A stretch of DNA of 64,000 bases from Cymodocea nodosa (taxonomy: Eukaryota > Streptophyta > Magnoliopsida > Alismatales > Cymodoceaceae): NCBI GenBank assembly GCA_036874045.1, contig CM072343.1, forward strand, positions 7,584,001 through 7,648,000, in the 5' to 3' direction. The notes under the pieces were generated by a model. That model was not told the origin of the DNA, did no database searches, and worked only from the letters and a program-made list of their open reading frames with translations. Below, piece by piece: positions 22,689 through 33,631 of this stretch; positions within the stretch are counted from its first letter, which is position 1, and each line of letters starts with the position of its first letter. Position numbers and translations under genes: made by a program.

Positions 22689-23876
22689 TCATTCAGCTAT
22701 CCTCCCAAAAGAGGTATCAATTTCATTAACAGTTTTATTGACAGGGTTAGGTATTGCTTGTATTGGCAATCCTCCAGTAGGTTTAACTTTCATTGATTCC
22801 TTCTATCTAAGGGGTATATTTCTATTTATATTTTGATTTGCAACATTTCCAAATACAAAATCTAGATGATTGTTTAATTGTTGGATTATCTTTTCTAATT
22901 TCTCTATTCTAGATCCTTGTTCAAGTAATGCTTCATAACTTATATTCTTCTCATTTATATTTTCTCCTCCCTGGAAATTCTTGTTTTTCCAAGTTAAATT
23001 CGGGTGATTTCTCCAATTAGGATTATAAGAATTTCTAAAGTTATCTTTCTGGTTTCTAGCATAAATAATATTTAGATCATTAATGTTTGCATTCTTTTCT
23101 ACTAGCTTTTGATTTAATGATAACTCTTCTATTTTCTTTGTTAATTCAGTTAATTTCACTTCAAGCATAGTACTTGAATCTATTTCATACATTCCCCTTG
23201 GCAATATTCTTTTATCTGCAATAACTTTAGCCGAGTTTTCCCACTGTGCAGTTCTTTTTGCAAAGTTTTCTAAATATGACCATGCTTCTTCACTACATAG
23301 TTTCAGAAATCCATTTTGACAAGTAGATTCTAATAAAGATTTCGTTGAAACATCTATGCCTTCATAAATTATACCTATTAATTGTGCTTTACTCATTGCA
23401 TGATGTGGACATTGAGTTAGTAAATCTTTAAATCTTTCAAAATATTTCCAAACTAATTCACCTTATTTTTGGCTACACATTAATATTTCTTTTTTCTTTT
23501 TAATCGTTTGATGTGTTGGATAATATTTTTCCAGAACAACAAAGCAAAATTCAGTCCATGCAGAAATTGAATCAGGCGATAGAGTATATAACCATCTCTT
23601 AACTATATCTTTTAAAGTAAAAGGGATATATCTAAGTTTAATAGCATCTATACTCATGTTCGACATTTTCATCATTTGACAAACTTCGTTAAATTCTCTA
23701 AGAAAATAATAGGCATCCTCTCTTTCTAATCCATGAAAATATGGCAATTGACTAATATAATTAGATTTCAGTTCAAACCTATCTACCTCAAAGTTTGGCA
23801 ATCGAATACATGAAGGTTCATCAACTAATTCAGGATACAGAATTTCTCCTAATGGTTTTTCTACTAGAGTAGTCAT
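22689..23876 (-). pseudogene. Capsid-type Gypsy gag of G1, located 3' of integrase
   Basis: About 396 codons in one frame, from ATG at 23876 to TGA at 22691-22689. It has the usual Athila/Tat gag core: SQLPYFHGLEREDAYYFLRE, IKLRYIPFTLKD, KRWLYTLSPDSISAWTEF, EKYYPTHQTIKKKKE, WKYFERFKDLL; then AQLIGIIYEG, a helix pair with ELTKKIEELSLNQK, and an Asn-rich tail. Stops: TAA at 23463-23465 (CAA in G2) and TAG at 22803-22805 (CAG in G2). There is no zinc knuckle at its C-terminus; the element's knuckle is at 31480-31510, upstream of protease. In known Athila elements this part precedes the knuckle and protease, so the order here is permuted. Confidence 0.82.
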
Positions 23877-24560
23877 CTCTACGTTCTCTTTTAAAGAAAG
23901 GTTAGCTACACCCCAAAGGATTTCGTTAAGGTCCAGTTCAGAAAATGTTTCAGTACACCTCCATGTTGAATATTCTTAGGTAGGTGTTCTTACTAATTGT
24001 TTAGTGCTCAGAGAATGAGTCCATGTGCTCATAAATAAAATAGCAAAAGATTAATTACATACCAGTCTGAAGCTTTCCATTTAGTAAATATTTGTTGATG
24101 GATGAAGTCGAATCAGCTACTTCTCCTTCCAGTTCCCCCAATGCATTCTCCTTTCTTTTAAAAGTGCTGGTAACTCGTAAATAACATTCTGTTTTATATA
24201 TATAATGCACATCCATAAAGTAAATAAATCTCATTGCAAGAACGTATCTTGCAACGTGCAGCATGGTTTCTATTTTTATGGGTACGTGTACCACTACTAA
24301 TTTCAAATTTTGGTAACCGCTAAGCCGACGAAGTTTCGTTCGTGGTTAAAAGAATTACCGTTCTGCTTAATCCACGAACTAACCTCATTGAGTTTCAGAT
24401 AACTCAAAGGAATAATGCTGGTTACTGTTGCTAACTCCACGGACTAACTTCGTTGAGTTACAGATAACTCAACGGAGTGACCTTATATTATATTACTGAC
24501 CTCGTGGAGTTAAGTTTAACTCAATGAACTTACGTCGTTGAGTTAACACTTAGCAACCTC
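23877..24560 (-). other. Region before gag in G1: hairpins and TATA-like tract
   Basis: On the minus strand: several GTTGAGTTA...TAACTCAACG inverted repeats (about 24330-24560), a TATATATATA tract (about 24192-24206), then gag. G2 repeats this layout at 43350-44018. An 83-codon frame (24055-24306) is also present in G2 as 73 codons, but identity of the DNA alone explains that, so I do not call a gene. It could be an internal promoter or leader for gag. Confidence 0.55.
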
Positions 24561-24997
24561 TAAGTTTACTCTTCGTAAGTACCTCTATGTTTTTTCTTTT
24601 CTCCTGCACTCTGCTAACTGAAATAAAGTTAAATACATGTCATTAATGCAACATTCTAATCAAAATTCATTTGAATCTGAATATTATATAAATATTTAAC
24701 TTGCAGTTCATTTCATGTTATACAGAATTTACATTTTACCTTGCAGCATGTAGATATTTTCAAGCATCTATTATTTAATCATGTCATTCAGCAAACTGTA
24801 AATCTTTTTAAACATTCATGCATAATGTTCCACAAATTATATAGCATTCAATATAGTTCATCCATTTCATCATTCTAAGCACGCATGAAAAATATATCTG
24901 AAAAACATATATTCATTCATATGAATCAATTATAGTACAATCAAATTAGATATTTTTCATACAAATATATACAAGTACAAGTAGACAAACTATACAA

Positions 24998-25602
24998 TTA
25001 GCCTCTATTCCTAAGTTCATCTACTTCTTTTTGGAGTTTTTCTAATTGCTGCTCTAATTGGTTTATCCTTTCTACAGCTCCAATAATGCCTCCAAAAGGT
25101 ACAAATACTTCAGCTGCAGCATAATTTCTATATTCTTTCACTAAAATGATTTTTGATCTTATCCTTTTGGATAAGTTGAACTTGAACTTGCTGAAAATGT
25201 TCTACAAAATCCTGAACATTTGCTTCTACTTTTGTCTATGGTGGTGAGCCAGCAAAACTCTCCACTTTGTCTTGAATTGTTTCATTAAATTCAGTCGAAT
25301 CTGTAAAGTCATTTTTTTTATATGGCTTTGTTTAGCTTCTTGTTCATTGTTTGTTCTTTCTTCTTCTTCCTAACTACTAATCTGCATTGTCACTATTCTT
25401 TCTGATTCTGTGGCAGATTGGGATAGAGTCATGCGCAAATCAGCTTCTGCCCTAATTTCTATTTCTTCTTCTTGTTAATTGTGCCTAGTCTTCCTCTTCT
25501 TCTTTTGAGATTAAATCTGTAAACATAGGCTCTGCACGCCTTTGAGCCACAGGTACTAGCTCTTCTTGTTTAATTTTTTCAATATTTGCTGGTCTCGACT
25601 AT
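24998..25602 (-). pseudogene. ORF X remnant of G1, two internal deletions
   Basis: Corresponds to pieces of the G2 ORF X (40692-42913): the Glu/Gln-rich part with PTNIEKIKQEE and RRAEPMFTDLISKEEEE (about 25480-25590), the segment around 25200-25300, and the C-terminal coiled coil IERINQLEQQLEKL ending in TAA at 25000-24998. The N-terminal 230 codons and most of the Transposase_32-like domain are missing. The 437 bases below it (24561-24997) match the 3' untranslated spacer of G2 (42914-43349). Confidence 0.7.
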
Positions 25603-25673
25603 AGTACTCCATTGAGTTACAGTTAACTCAACGGAATAAGCTCATTGACTAACTCAAGATTCAACAAAGTAAG

Positions 25674-28299
25674 TGTAAGGAGTAAAATTGTGCATTTTTA
25701 TGTGATATTATTTGTGCTTCTTATGACTTAAATGTTAAATAATGCACGATTATAATTGAAATATCATCACATAGGCATTTACATGAGTATGCATGATTAT
25801 GAGATTTAATGACTTAAATTTGCACAACTTAGCCCTTTTGTTAATTATTGACTTAATGATCATGGGAATGAATAGTGATTATTTACTTAGATGTCTTAGA
25901 TGTTTTCTTCTTGTTATATTTTAATTTGTTTGCTTAAGTTTTAAAGGTTATCTAAAAGAAATAAGATGGATGAATCTCAACCATTGGATCTACCAAGGAA
26001 GAGATCAACTACCAAGTCTATTTAAAGGGAAGGACAACCCAAAACTAGGTTTTGTCTTCTCCTCTCCAAGCAAAAACGTGGCTCCTTCTTCTCCTTGGAT
26101 TACCGGCGGCCAAAGCTCCTTGGAAGCAAGTCACTTCCTCTCCGGTGTTGCTGATTTCGGTGGTGCGTGGAGAGAGCAAGTTGGACCCAAGGGAGGCGTG
26201 TTCGTGGAAGCTCCAAGGAAGGACATGGATGCATAGAAGGTGATTTTGTTGGGTGCAACTCCCCTTCTTCTTCGGTGTACAACTTTCTTGCATGGAGGAC
26301 AGTAGGAACCTCTTGTGGAGAGGCCTCTTCATCCGGTTTGAAGGTGATATGCGTGGAGAAAGCAAGGAAGGAGCCAACTAGGGCATGGTTGGTGGACGTC
26401 CATGAGAAGGAAGCTTGTTGTCTTCATCCTTTGGTGAAATCTTGAAGCCCCTTAGTATTTCAAGAGGAAAACGTGGTGTGACAGGCCATGTTGGAGTCTT
26501 GAGGACGTGAGGGAGGCCAACTTCAGGAGCTTACTTCAAGGTGTTGAAGATTTAAAGGTATAACTTGGAGTGGGTTGACCAAAAACTAACATTATGTTTG
26601 CATATGTTGTGACTTATCATTGTGTTTGATGTTGTTTTTGTATTGCATATGTCTTTGCATGTTTAGGTTTATTTTTAGAAGTATAATCTTCATTTTTATG
26701 TTGTAAAACTCTTAGTTCGTTTAATGAAACTTGACTCTGAAAATGAATGATTTTCATGTAGATATGTGAATACATGTAGTCAAGGTGTTCGTTTACTGTA
26801 AAGACAGAACTTTCCTTGTGTTGTTTTCTTTGTAAATCGAGTTTTTCTCAATGTTTCTCATCGATTCTTAATCCTTTTTTGTAGAAAATAAAAGAAGATT
26901 CCTTCTGTATACTTTGTTTAATTTTTTGAGCATGTTTGGTTTGATTTTTCCATTTTATACGAAGAGTGTATTCTCAGTTCGAAATCACATTTTCGATCAG
27001 TAGTTTTATGGAAATGTCTGATGCGATTTCTCCCTCTGTGCAGTATGTTTTTAAGATCTGTAAAAATTTTTTATTATATTGATAAGTCTACTTTTGTTCA
27101 GCAGTGATTTCATATATTTTTATGAAGAATTGATAAAGTTATCGATTTTTTACTGTGAGTGCGTGTTTTACATTATTTCAAGATCGTTTTGCGCACCTTA
27201 CTAGGGCTTAATATTATTTTCAATTGAAGACGATTTAGACTGTAAAATCACTGTGTGCTTTTAGATAACTTGAAACCCTTTCTAGTTCATATTTTTACAT
27301 GATTTTTCAATTCCTATGTTGGGAGAAATCGTTATTATAAGTAGAGATATTTTCTGTGATTTCGGAGAACAAGTTATGAAGGGAGCGGATTTTTGTAGTT
27401 CCGGATTCTACCCAAACAGAATCCTGCCCTACATTACTCCTTTCATAAAAAATGCTTTTGGTAGATTTTTTTAGTGTTTCTTGATTCTATTTTGTAAGAA
27501 ATTTTGTGTAGATTATAGTCATGTAATTTTTGTAGTTTTTTTAGAATGTATTTCGTTGGTTTTTGATTTTTTTATCAGAGGTCACAGCAGTTTTGAATTC
27601 CTATTCGGCTGCCAGTTTCAGTGCTCGACGCCTTAGTATTTCCTGCACTGCAAACTTTATGGAAATCTGTTCTGTTAATTTTCCATATTAGTAGTACGAG
27701 TCTTTGTTCAAAGCCCTTTGATTTCGCTGGATTTCATGGAGTTTTGACCGACTTATGATTTTTGCACCAAAGGTGCGTTTCTGGAAAGTTTACATAACGG
27801 TTCTACGCCCTGTCAGTAAATACAACACTTCTAGACTTTTATAATGATTTAGTCTATGAAATTACTATCATTTCGAAGATAACTCTAGGATCTTTCCAGC
27901 CAATATTTTCTCTGGATTTTTCAATGTCAAGGTTGGATGTAAGGAGAGTTAGAAGTAGAGCTTAATTTATGTAATTTCAGAGACGAAACTCATTAATTTT
28001 CTTGAGTTTCCTAAAGTTTAACCTTAGGAGCTTCTTGGATTTATGATGATACTTGAACTCTTTATCGTATTTATGTAATTATTACCTATTAATATGTAAT
28101 TAAATTTTTTTATCATGGTTTTAGTGATGTGAATATTTTGCTAAGCATTTATTTCCTTGAATTCGTTTAAGACAAGCTTCTTGTGGATCGACCCGCTCTT
28201 GCATATGCTTAATACAATAGGTACCGTGCGCTTGCGGTTTATAAATGTAAAATTTGGGATTTTCGTGTTTTAATTCTAAATACAAAAAATTTTCGTATA
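25674..28299 (+). mobile_element. Solo LTR of another Gypsy family, target site GTAAG
   Basis: Begins TGTAAGGAGTAAAATTG and ends near TTTTCGTATA. GTAAG flanks it at 25669-25673 and 28300-28304, and the G1 sequence is continuous across the empty site when compared with G2 (40417-40515). It is 2.6 kb. Orientation is + because TGTGGATCGACCCGCTCTTGC near 28173 is the usual segment close to an Athila/Tat LTR 3' end. The terminal CA has become TA. A TATA-like TCTATTTAAAGG lies at about 26016. No internal region remains. Confidence 0.82.
26040..26470 (+). other. GC-richer leader part of the solo LTR
   Basis: This stretch is clearly richer in G and C than its surroundings and therefore open in several overlapping frames on both strands (60-110 codons). 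No frame shows known motifs. It follows the TATA-like site and is best read as the transcribed leader of the LTR, not as a gene. Confidence 0.55.
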
Positions 28300-28304
28300 G
28301 TAAG

Positions 28305-28645
28305 TTCGTTAAGTTAAGCGTAACTCAAGGGACCTCCCGTACAAATAGATATATAAAAATAATAAAAAAAATAGTAAAGATAATAGTTTCTTTTTTTCTT
28401 CAATTTTTACCGATACTATGTTTCGGTCAGATCAAATTTTTTTCCAGTTGAACCAATACTAAGTTTCGATAAAACCAAAAGTTTTTTTTTTTGTTACTAA
28501 AAATTAATATAGATTTTTTATATTCCAATCATACCAATGGATCTAGTCGGTTGAATCGCAATAATTTTTTATATTTTATAAAAAAATTTTAAAATTACTA
28601 CGATTATTTTTTTTTTATTAAAATAAAATAAAAACTGATTTCTTA
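28305..28645 (-). other. Spacer between integrase and ORF X in G1
   Basis: AT-rich, with poly-T runs and repeated TTTCGGT/ACCGAAAC-type phrases (CTATGTTTCGGTCAG, ACTAAGTTTCGATA). It corresponds to 40115-40482 in G2. The GTTA...TAAC hairpin that ends it is split by the solo LTR (remnants at 25606-25673 and 28300-28335). Confidence 0.6.
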
Positions 28646-29773
28646 CTAAGTAAATCTCGAGTAGTCCCCTACTTTGACTTCTTCTATAATTCCAAAGGAG
28701 CTTTTTGGTATTTTCAAAATAGGTCTAAGTCTTTGTCCATTTACTTTAAAGATATTCTGATTTTTAAGATTTTCAATCTCAATAGCTCCATAAGGATAAA
28801 TATTTCGAACTATGTAAGGTTCTGCCCATCTAGATCTTAATTTTCTTGGATGGTTATGGATTCTAGCCATGTAAAGATATACTTCTTGTCCTATTTCAAA
28901 GCTTTTTAGAATAATTTTCCTATCATGTCAGAATTTCATTTTCTCTATTTCTCTTATAGTCTTCAAATAAGCTTCATTTCAAAATTCTTCTAATTCAATT
29001 AAATGTATTTTCCTATTTTCAACAGCTTGATTTAAATTAGTGTTTAGAGTTTTTAATGCCCAATAAGCTTTATGTTCTATTTCAGCTGGTAAATGACAAC
29101 TTTTTCCATATACTAGCCTAAAAGGTGACGTACCTAAGCTTGTCTTATAAGCAGTTCTATAAGCCCAAAGTGCATCTAACAATCTATTAACCCAATTTGT
29201 TCTAGTAGGATTTACTACTTTTTCTAAGATTAACTTAATTTGTTTGTTTGCACTTTCTACTTGTCCACTTGTTTGTGAATAATATGATGTTGCAATTTTG
29301 TGGTTTACTTCATATTTCTTCATTAAGGCTTCAAAACTTCTACTACATAAATGAGTTCCTCTATCACAGATAATAGCTTTAGGTATTCCAAATCTAGCAA
29401 ATATATTGGTTCTTATAAATTGTATTACCACTTTTTTGTCATTAGTTTTTGTAGGAATAACTTCTATCCATTTAGATACATAATCTACCCCCAACAATAT
29501 GTAATTAAATTAATTAGACATAGGAAATGGACCCATAAAATCTCTTCCCCACACATCAAAGATTTCAACCTCAACAATAGGATTAAGAGGCATCATATTC
29601 CTCTTTGATATTTTTCCTATTTGTTGACAACTTAAACAACTTAAGCAATATTTATGAGCATCTTTGAATAGTGTTGGCCAATAAAATCCACATTGCATAA
29701 TTTTTGCAGTAGTTTTCCCTGAGCCAAAATACCCTCCACAAGCTTGGTCATGATAGAAAGACAATATGCTCAT
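28646..29773 (-). pseudogene. Integrase of G1, three in-frame stops
   Basis: One frame of 375 codons. Zinc-binding part at the N-terminus: YHDQACGGYFG ... CLSCLSCQQ (first His replaced by Tyr next to HDQ, compare CHDQDYGGHFG in G2). Catalytic core: D in [13 protein letters not shown] in ICDRGTHL, E in [12 protein letters not shown], so the DDE triad is visible. A GPY/F-type C-terminal module follows (WAEPYIVRNIYPYGAIEIEN, Gly lost). Stops: TAA at 29507-29509 (CAA in G2), TGA near 28976 (AGA) and TGA near 28928 (TGG). It acts in pasting element DNA into chromosomes; this copy cannot make full-length protein. Confidence 0.85.
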
Positions 29774-30663
29774 AAACGTATAGGTTAATTTAGGAGGTAA
29801 ACGTTTTAATTCTAAATGTTGCCCATCAGAAGCTAGAGCTCCTAATTGAACATCATCATTTTGTAAATTAATTTCATCCAGATCTCCTATATTTATGCTT
29901 TAACTTTCCTCTAAAGTTTTAGAATTGATTTGCCTATTTAATTCTTCTTGAATCACATCATCTAACATATCTCCTTCATCCTCTAAAAAGTCTATGATAT
30001 GTAAGGACATTTCTAACTTCTCAAACCTTTCTAGTTTGAAAATATTTAGTTGAGTATCCTCATTACCATATGCTAACTTCATTACTCCAGTTTTACAATT
30101 TATAACAGTCTCTGATGTTGCTAAAAATGGCCTTCCAAAAATTAAAGATGTATCACTATTTTTATGCTTAATTTGTTGGGAATCCAAAATTACAATATCA
30201 ATAGGATATATAAAGTTTTTTATTTTAATTAAGACATCCTCTATTTTTCCTCTAAGGTATCTTATACTTCTATCAGCTAATTGAATAACCGTACTAGTAG
30301 GAGTTAAGCCTTCTAATCCTAAGGATGCAAATATATCACTTGGCATAACATTTATACCTGCACCTAAGTCTATTAAGGTTCTTTCTAGAATGGTATTTCC
30401 TATGGTGCATGATATAACAGGGATTCCAGGATGAGATAACTTTTTAGGAATTTGTGGCAAAAATAGGGAATTACTTTGCTCAGCTAAAAAGACCTTTCTA
30501 AGAACTTTTCGCTCTCTTTTCTTAGTACACCAATCCTTAAGAAATTTAGCACAAGGTGGCATTTTTTGCAATAGATCTAACAAAGGAATGTTAACTTGTA
30601 CTTTTTTGAAAATTTCTCTAATTTTTTCTTATTTTTCAGGTATTGTTTGTTGTAATCTTTCAA
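29774..30663 (-). pseudogene. Protease region of G1, fused in frame to integrase by deletion
   Basis: Athila-like lead-in (NIPLLDLLQKMPPCAKFLKD, CTKKRER), then ISCTIGN and the catalytic site LIDLGAGINVMPSD, followed by LADRSIRYLRGKIEDV and DTSLIFGRPFLAT. DLGA in place of DSGA is common in Athila proteases. A TAA lies at about 29900 and another (CAA in G2) near 30630. The frame then runs LTYTF and passes directly into integrase: the roughly 1.7 kb that encode RT and RNase H in G2 (about 37285-39023) are missing, and the deletion happens to preserve the frame. Confidence 0.82.
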
Positions 30664-30672
30664 GATAGGTTG

Positions 30673-31578
30673 CTAAAGATTGTGATTTAAAATATTTTTT
30701 TTCTTTCGATTTGTTTGATCATTTTTAGCGTCATTAGCAGATTCAAATTGTTCTTCAATGATTTCTAGATTTTCAGCTATTACATTTTCATTATCATTTT
30801 GATTTTTACTCTTATCCACATTCATATTATTTTCATTTTGAGTTGTTGATGGTATATCAATTCCAAATCTTAATGTTACACATACATCTTCCAGATTTTT
30901 GTTACTCTCATGATGTTTTTGTATATCATTTTCGTGATTATGATCTTCAATTGCTTTTAGTTTTAAAGTGCATTCTTTAAATTCTCTTGCATTAGTATTT
31001 TCTTTTGGCTGTGTATTTTGCAAATTATGCAGATCTATAACATTATAATTTCCATTGTCCTGTTGCATAACTTGTATTTTTATTGTATATTCGTCCAATG
31101 CTTTTAGTTTTCTTTCCAGATCATCTAATCTCATTGCCTTCAATTTTTGATCAATTTTCATTATGGTTTTTTTAGTTTCATAAATTATATCCATTTTAGG
31201 TTCTGAATATGCTTCCTTATAGTTTAATTGGTTGATTTCTTGTTGCTGACACATAAAGTATTCTAGTTTGTCTAGGTTTTGCTCTATACTACACTCCAGT
31301 CTGTCATACCTATCCCAAACATCTATGTCTCTCAACATATTACACATTCTATACTGACCATCACTTGGGTAAACTATAGGATTCTCATACTCGGCTCTAT
31401 TATATTGAGGATAATTCATTTGTTGTTCATGGGATCTAGCCATCTGCAAACGTCTCAGTTTCAAACAGTTAGAAATGTCATGACCTTCAGAATTGCAGAA
31501 TTCACATATGCTAACTACAGGTTTCAGAAATCTTTGAGCATAAGCATATGTCATATTCTCAATTACAAAAGAAAACAC
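30673..31578 (-). pseudogene. Zinc-knuckle part of gag-pol of G1
   Basis: Begins about 55 bases after the PBS. The knuckle CEFCNSEGHDISNC fits CX2CX4HX4C (residues about 24-37). A Tyr/Asn-rich segment and coiled coil (YETKKTIMKIDQKLKAMRLD) follow, then a Lys/Asn/Glu-rich linker to protease. A frameshift in a run of A (about 30695) ends this frame before protease. The capsid-like domain that normally precedes the knuckle is absent here and is found at 22689-23876 instead. ATG at 31578, or the internal ATG of MTYAYAQRF, may be the start. Confidence 0.78.
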
Positions 31579-31630
31579 ACAACACTCTGGCTATTAAAAC
31601 AAAACAGCTGTAACAATTGCTTATATGAAT

Positions 31631-31648
31631 TCTACGGCAACGGCGCTA
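31631..31648 (-). promoter_or_regulatory. Primer-binding site of G1, tRNA-Asp type
   Basis: The minus strand reads TAGCGCCGTTGCCGTAGA, three changes from TGGCGCCGTTGCCGGGGA, the complement of plant tRNA-Asp 3' end. It lies 7 bases from the LTR end at 31656. Confidence 0.8.
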
Positions 31649-31655
31649 GAAAACT

Positions 31656-33631
31656 TGTTTGAATCTCTAGCACAGCAATAGAAAAACTTCATTGGTTACC
31701 TAGAGACGCACCAAAAACACTTGGATTTGTTAACTTCTGTTTTTACTTAGTTAATTTATCTTTATGCCTATTCCTTTTTAGAAGTAAACAAACAACCTTT
31801 CACACAAATTAGATATTAACTCCAATTTGTATTTTAACTGCAAGTGCATAGTGTCTAGTGTATTAGTGTGCAAGTACAAGTCGATCCCACAAGGAATTGC
31901 TTAAGAATTGCGAACTGTTCCATTTTTAACAATCAAATTTATATATTCAATAAGCTCTCTGTTGAGTTATAGTTAACTCAACGGACTAAGTTTGTTGAGT
32001 TAAGGCTAACTCAACGAACTAACCTCGTGGACTTAAGTTAACTCCACGAGCCTGCCTTTCCTATTTAATACTGCTATTTATAGAGGAATTTGGCCAACCA
32101 TTGTGCGGTTCCACAGATTGTAAATAACATCAATTAAGCTCTTTAATGTTAGTAAACACTGGATTTATCATTAGGCAATACTAACATTCAGATAATTCAA
32201 ACAATAACCATTAAAATCTTTAAGTTTTTTGAATGAACCAATTTAAGTAAACTGTAAAACTAAAACAAACATAAAACAATCACAACACTGACAAAGATAA
32301 CATTAATCACGATACAAAACAAACAATACAACACTCAAATACAAAATATAAACACAGATAAGTTGTTTTTGGTATTTTTGTTTTGATATGAGCATGGAAA
32401 TGGGCGAAAGGTGAAATATGAAGTAATCTCAGTCGACAGTAAATACTTTTGTGACTACATGCGACGTGATTACACCACTGAAAATTAAACCACTTACAAT
32501 TCTGTCTCCTCTCCCTATAGAATCGCGAGTCCAGAATTGCAAAATGATCTCCTCTTCAACATATAGGTATCAACCTGAAGCCAAGGCTAGAAGTTTTACG
32601 ATCTCCTGAGATATGAGTTGGCGCTTGGTGAAAATGGTTTTCCTTCCCGCGACGCGATCACTCCTCACAGTGGTTGTTAGGCATTGTGTTTGGCTCGGAA
32701 TCAACCTGACATCAAGAAAGTATCCTCACAGACCTCCGATGGTTGGTGATTATGGTGGTGGTGATGATGGTTGGTGTGGTACTTTAGAGAATTGCCAACA
32801 CTGCCTGTAGAAAGCTCGGTGATCCTCCTCTGCACACACTAGCTTGCACACACTGGCCACACCCATCGATCACACACACTTTACTTCTTTTTCTTCTTTT
32901 CTTTTATATTTCTTCAATGGTAACTACTTCTACTTGAATGGTCGATTGGATTTCCTTCATTCATATCAACGACAATGATTTCTTCTCCCTTCGACGAGTG
33001 AATTCCTACGTGATACGTGCAATCGTGATTTTTTCTTCCAACTGTTTTATTCCTGCAACCACTATAGTGGCATATTAGAAAATAAATAGTCTGTACAGTT
33101 ATAGATAACTCAACGGACTTGCTTCGTTGATTTAACTATAAAACACGTGCAATAAAGAAATAAGCCACTAACATAACACATTACCTTAGTGTGTATTCAT
33201 GTAACTCAATGCGTACAATTATGCTAACTTAACGAGTTAAACATGTGCATCTCACGTGATATACTAAAGCATTTAAATTCAACACGTGCATAAATTTAAC
33301 TATCCGATTCTCAGGTGCATTTTGAATACTTACAAACTTAACTATCTGATGCTCAGATGCATTTTGGATAGTTACAGATAACTCACCGATATTTAACTTA
33401 AGTCAATCTTCTAGATCACGACACATGTTATCATCAGTTTTATAATAAAAAAATATTTCGAAGAGTTACAAGTCTAACTATCCGATGCCTAGATGCATTT
33501 CAGATAATTATAGATAACTCACCGAAAATCAACTTAAGTCATTCTCCCAGAACATGACACATGTCCACAACTATTTTATAATAAAAGGAGATTTCAGAGA
33601 GTTACACATATAACTATCTGATGCCCAACTG
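31656..33631 (-). mobile_element. 5' LTR of G1, truncated at its outer end
   Basis: Same sequence order as 17337-19256. About 390 bases of the LTR start are missing: the similarity stops at ATGCCCAACTG (33631), where the oppositely oriented G2 LTR begins. TATA box complement CTTTTATA at 32901-32908. Confidence 0.82.

Larger units (their letters stand above)
17337..33631 (-). mobile_element. Gypsy copy G1 (Athila-like, permuted gag), minus strand
   Basis: Order in the element's direction (high to low coordinates): truncated 5' LTR, tRNA-Asp PBS, zinc knuckle, protease, integrase (RT and RNase H deleted), spacer, ORF X remnant, capsid-type gag, F-box-like ORF, first PPT, shared non-coding block, terminal PPT, 3' LTR. 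A solo LTR of another family interrupts it at 25674-28299. The 3' LTR abuts TGTAC of ORF X of copy E at 17332-17336; the matching right-hand target repeat is lost at the head-to-head junction with G2. Compared with G2 it has at least three internal deletions: the RT-RNase H region and two parts of ORF X. Confidence 0.82.

Noticed and set aside
26040..26445. Overlapping ORFs of 60-110 codons on both strands
   Set aside because: They lie in the GC-richer leader of a solo LTR with exact target duplication; several frames are open at once and none has a motif.
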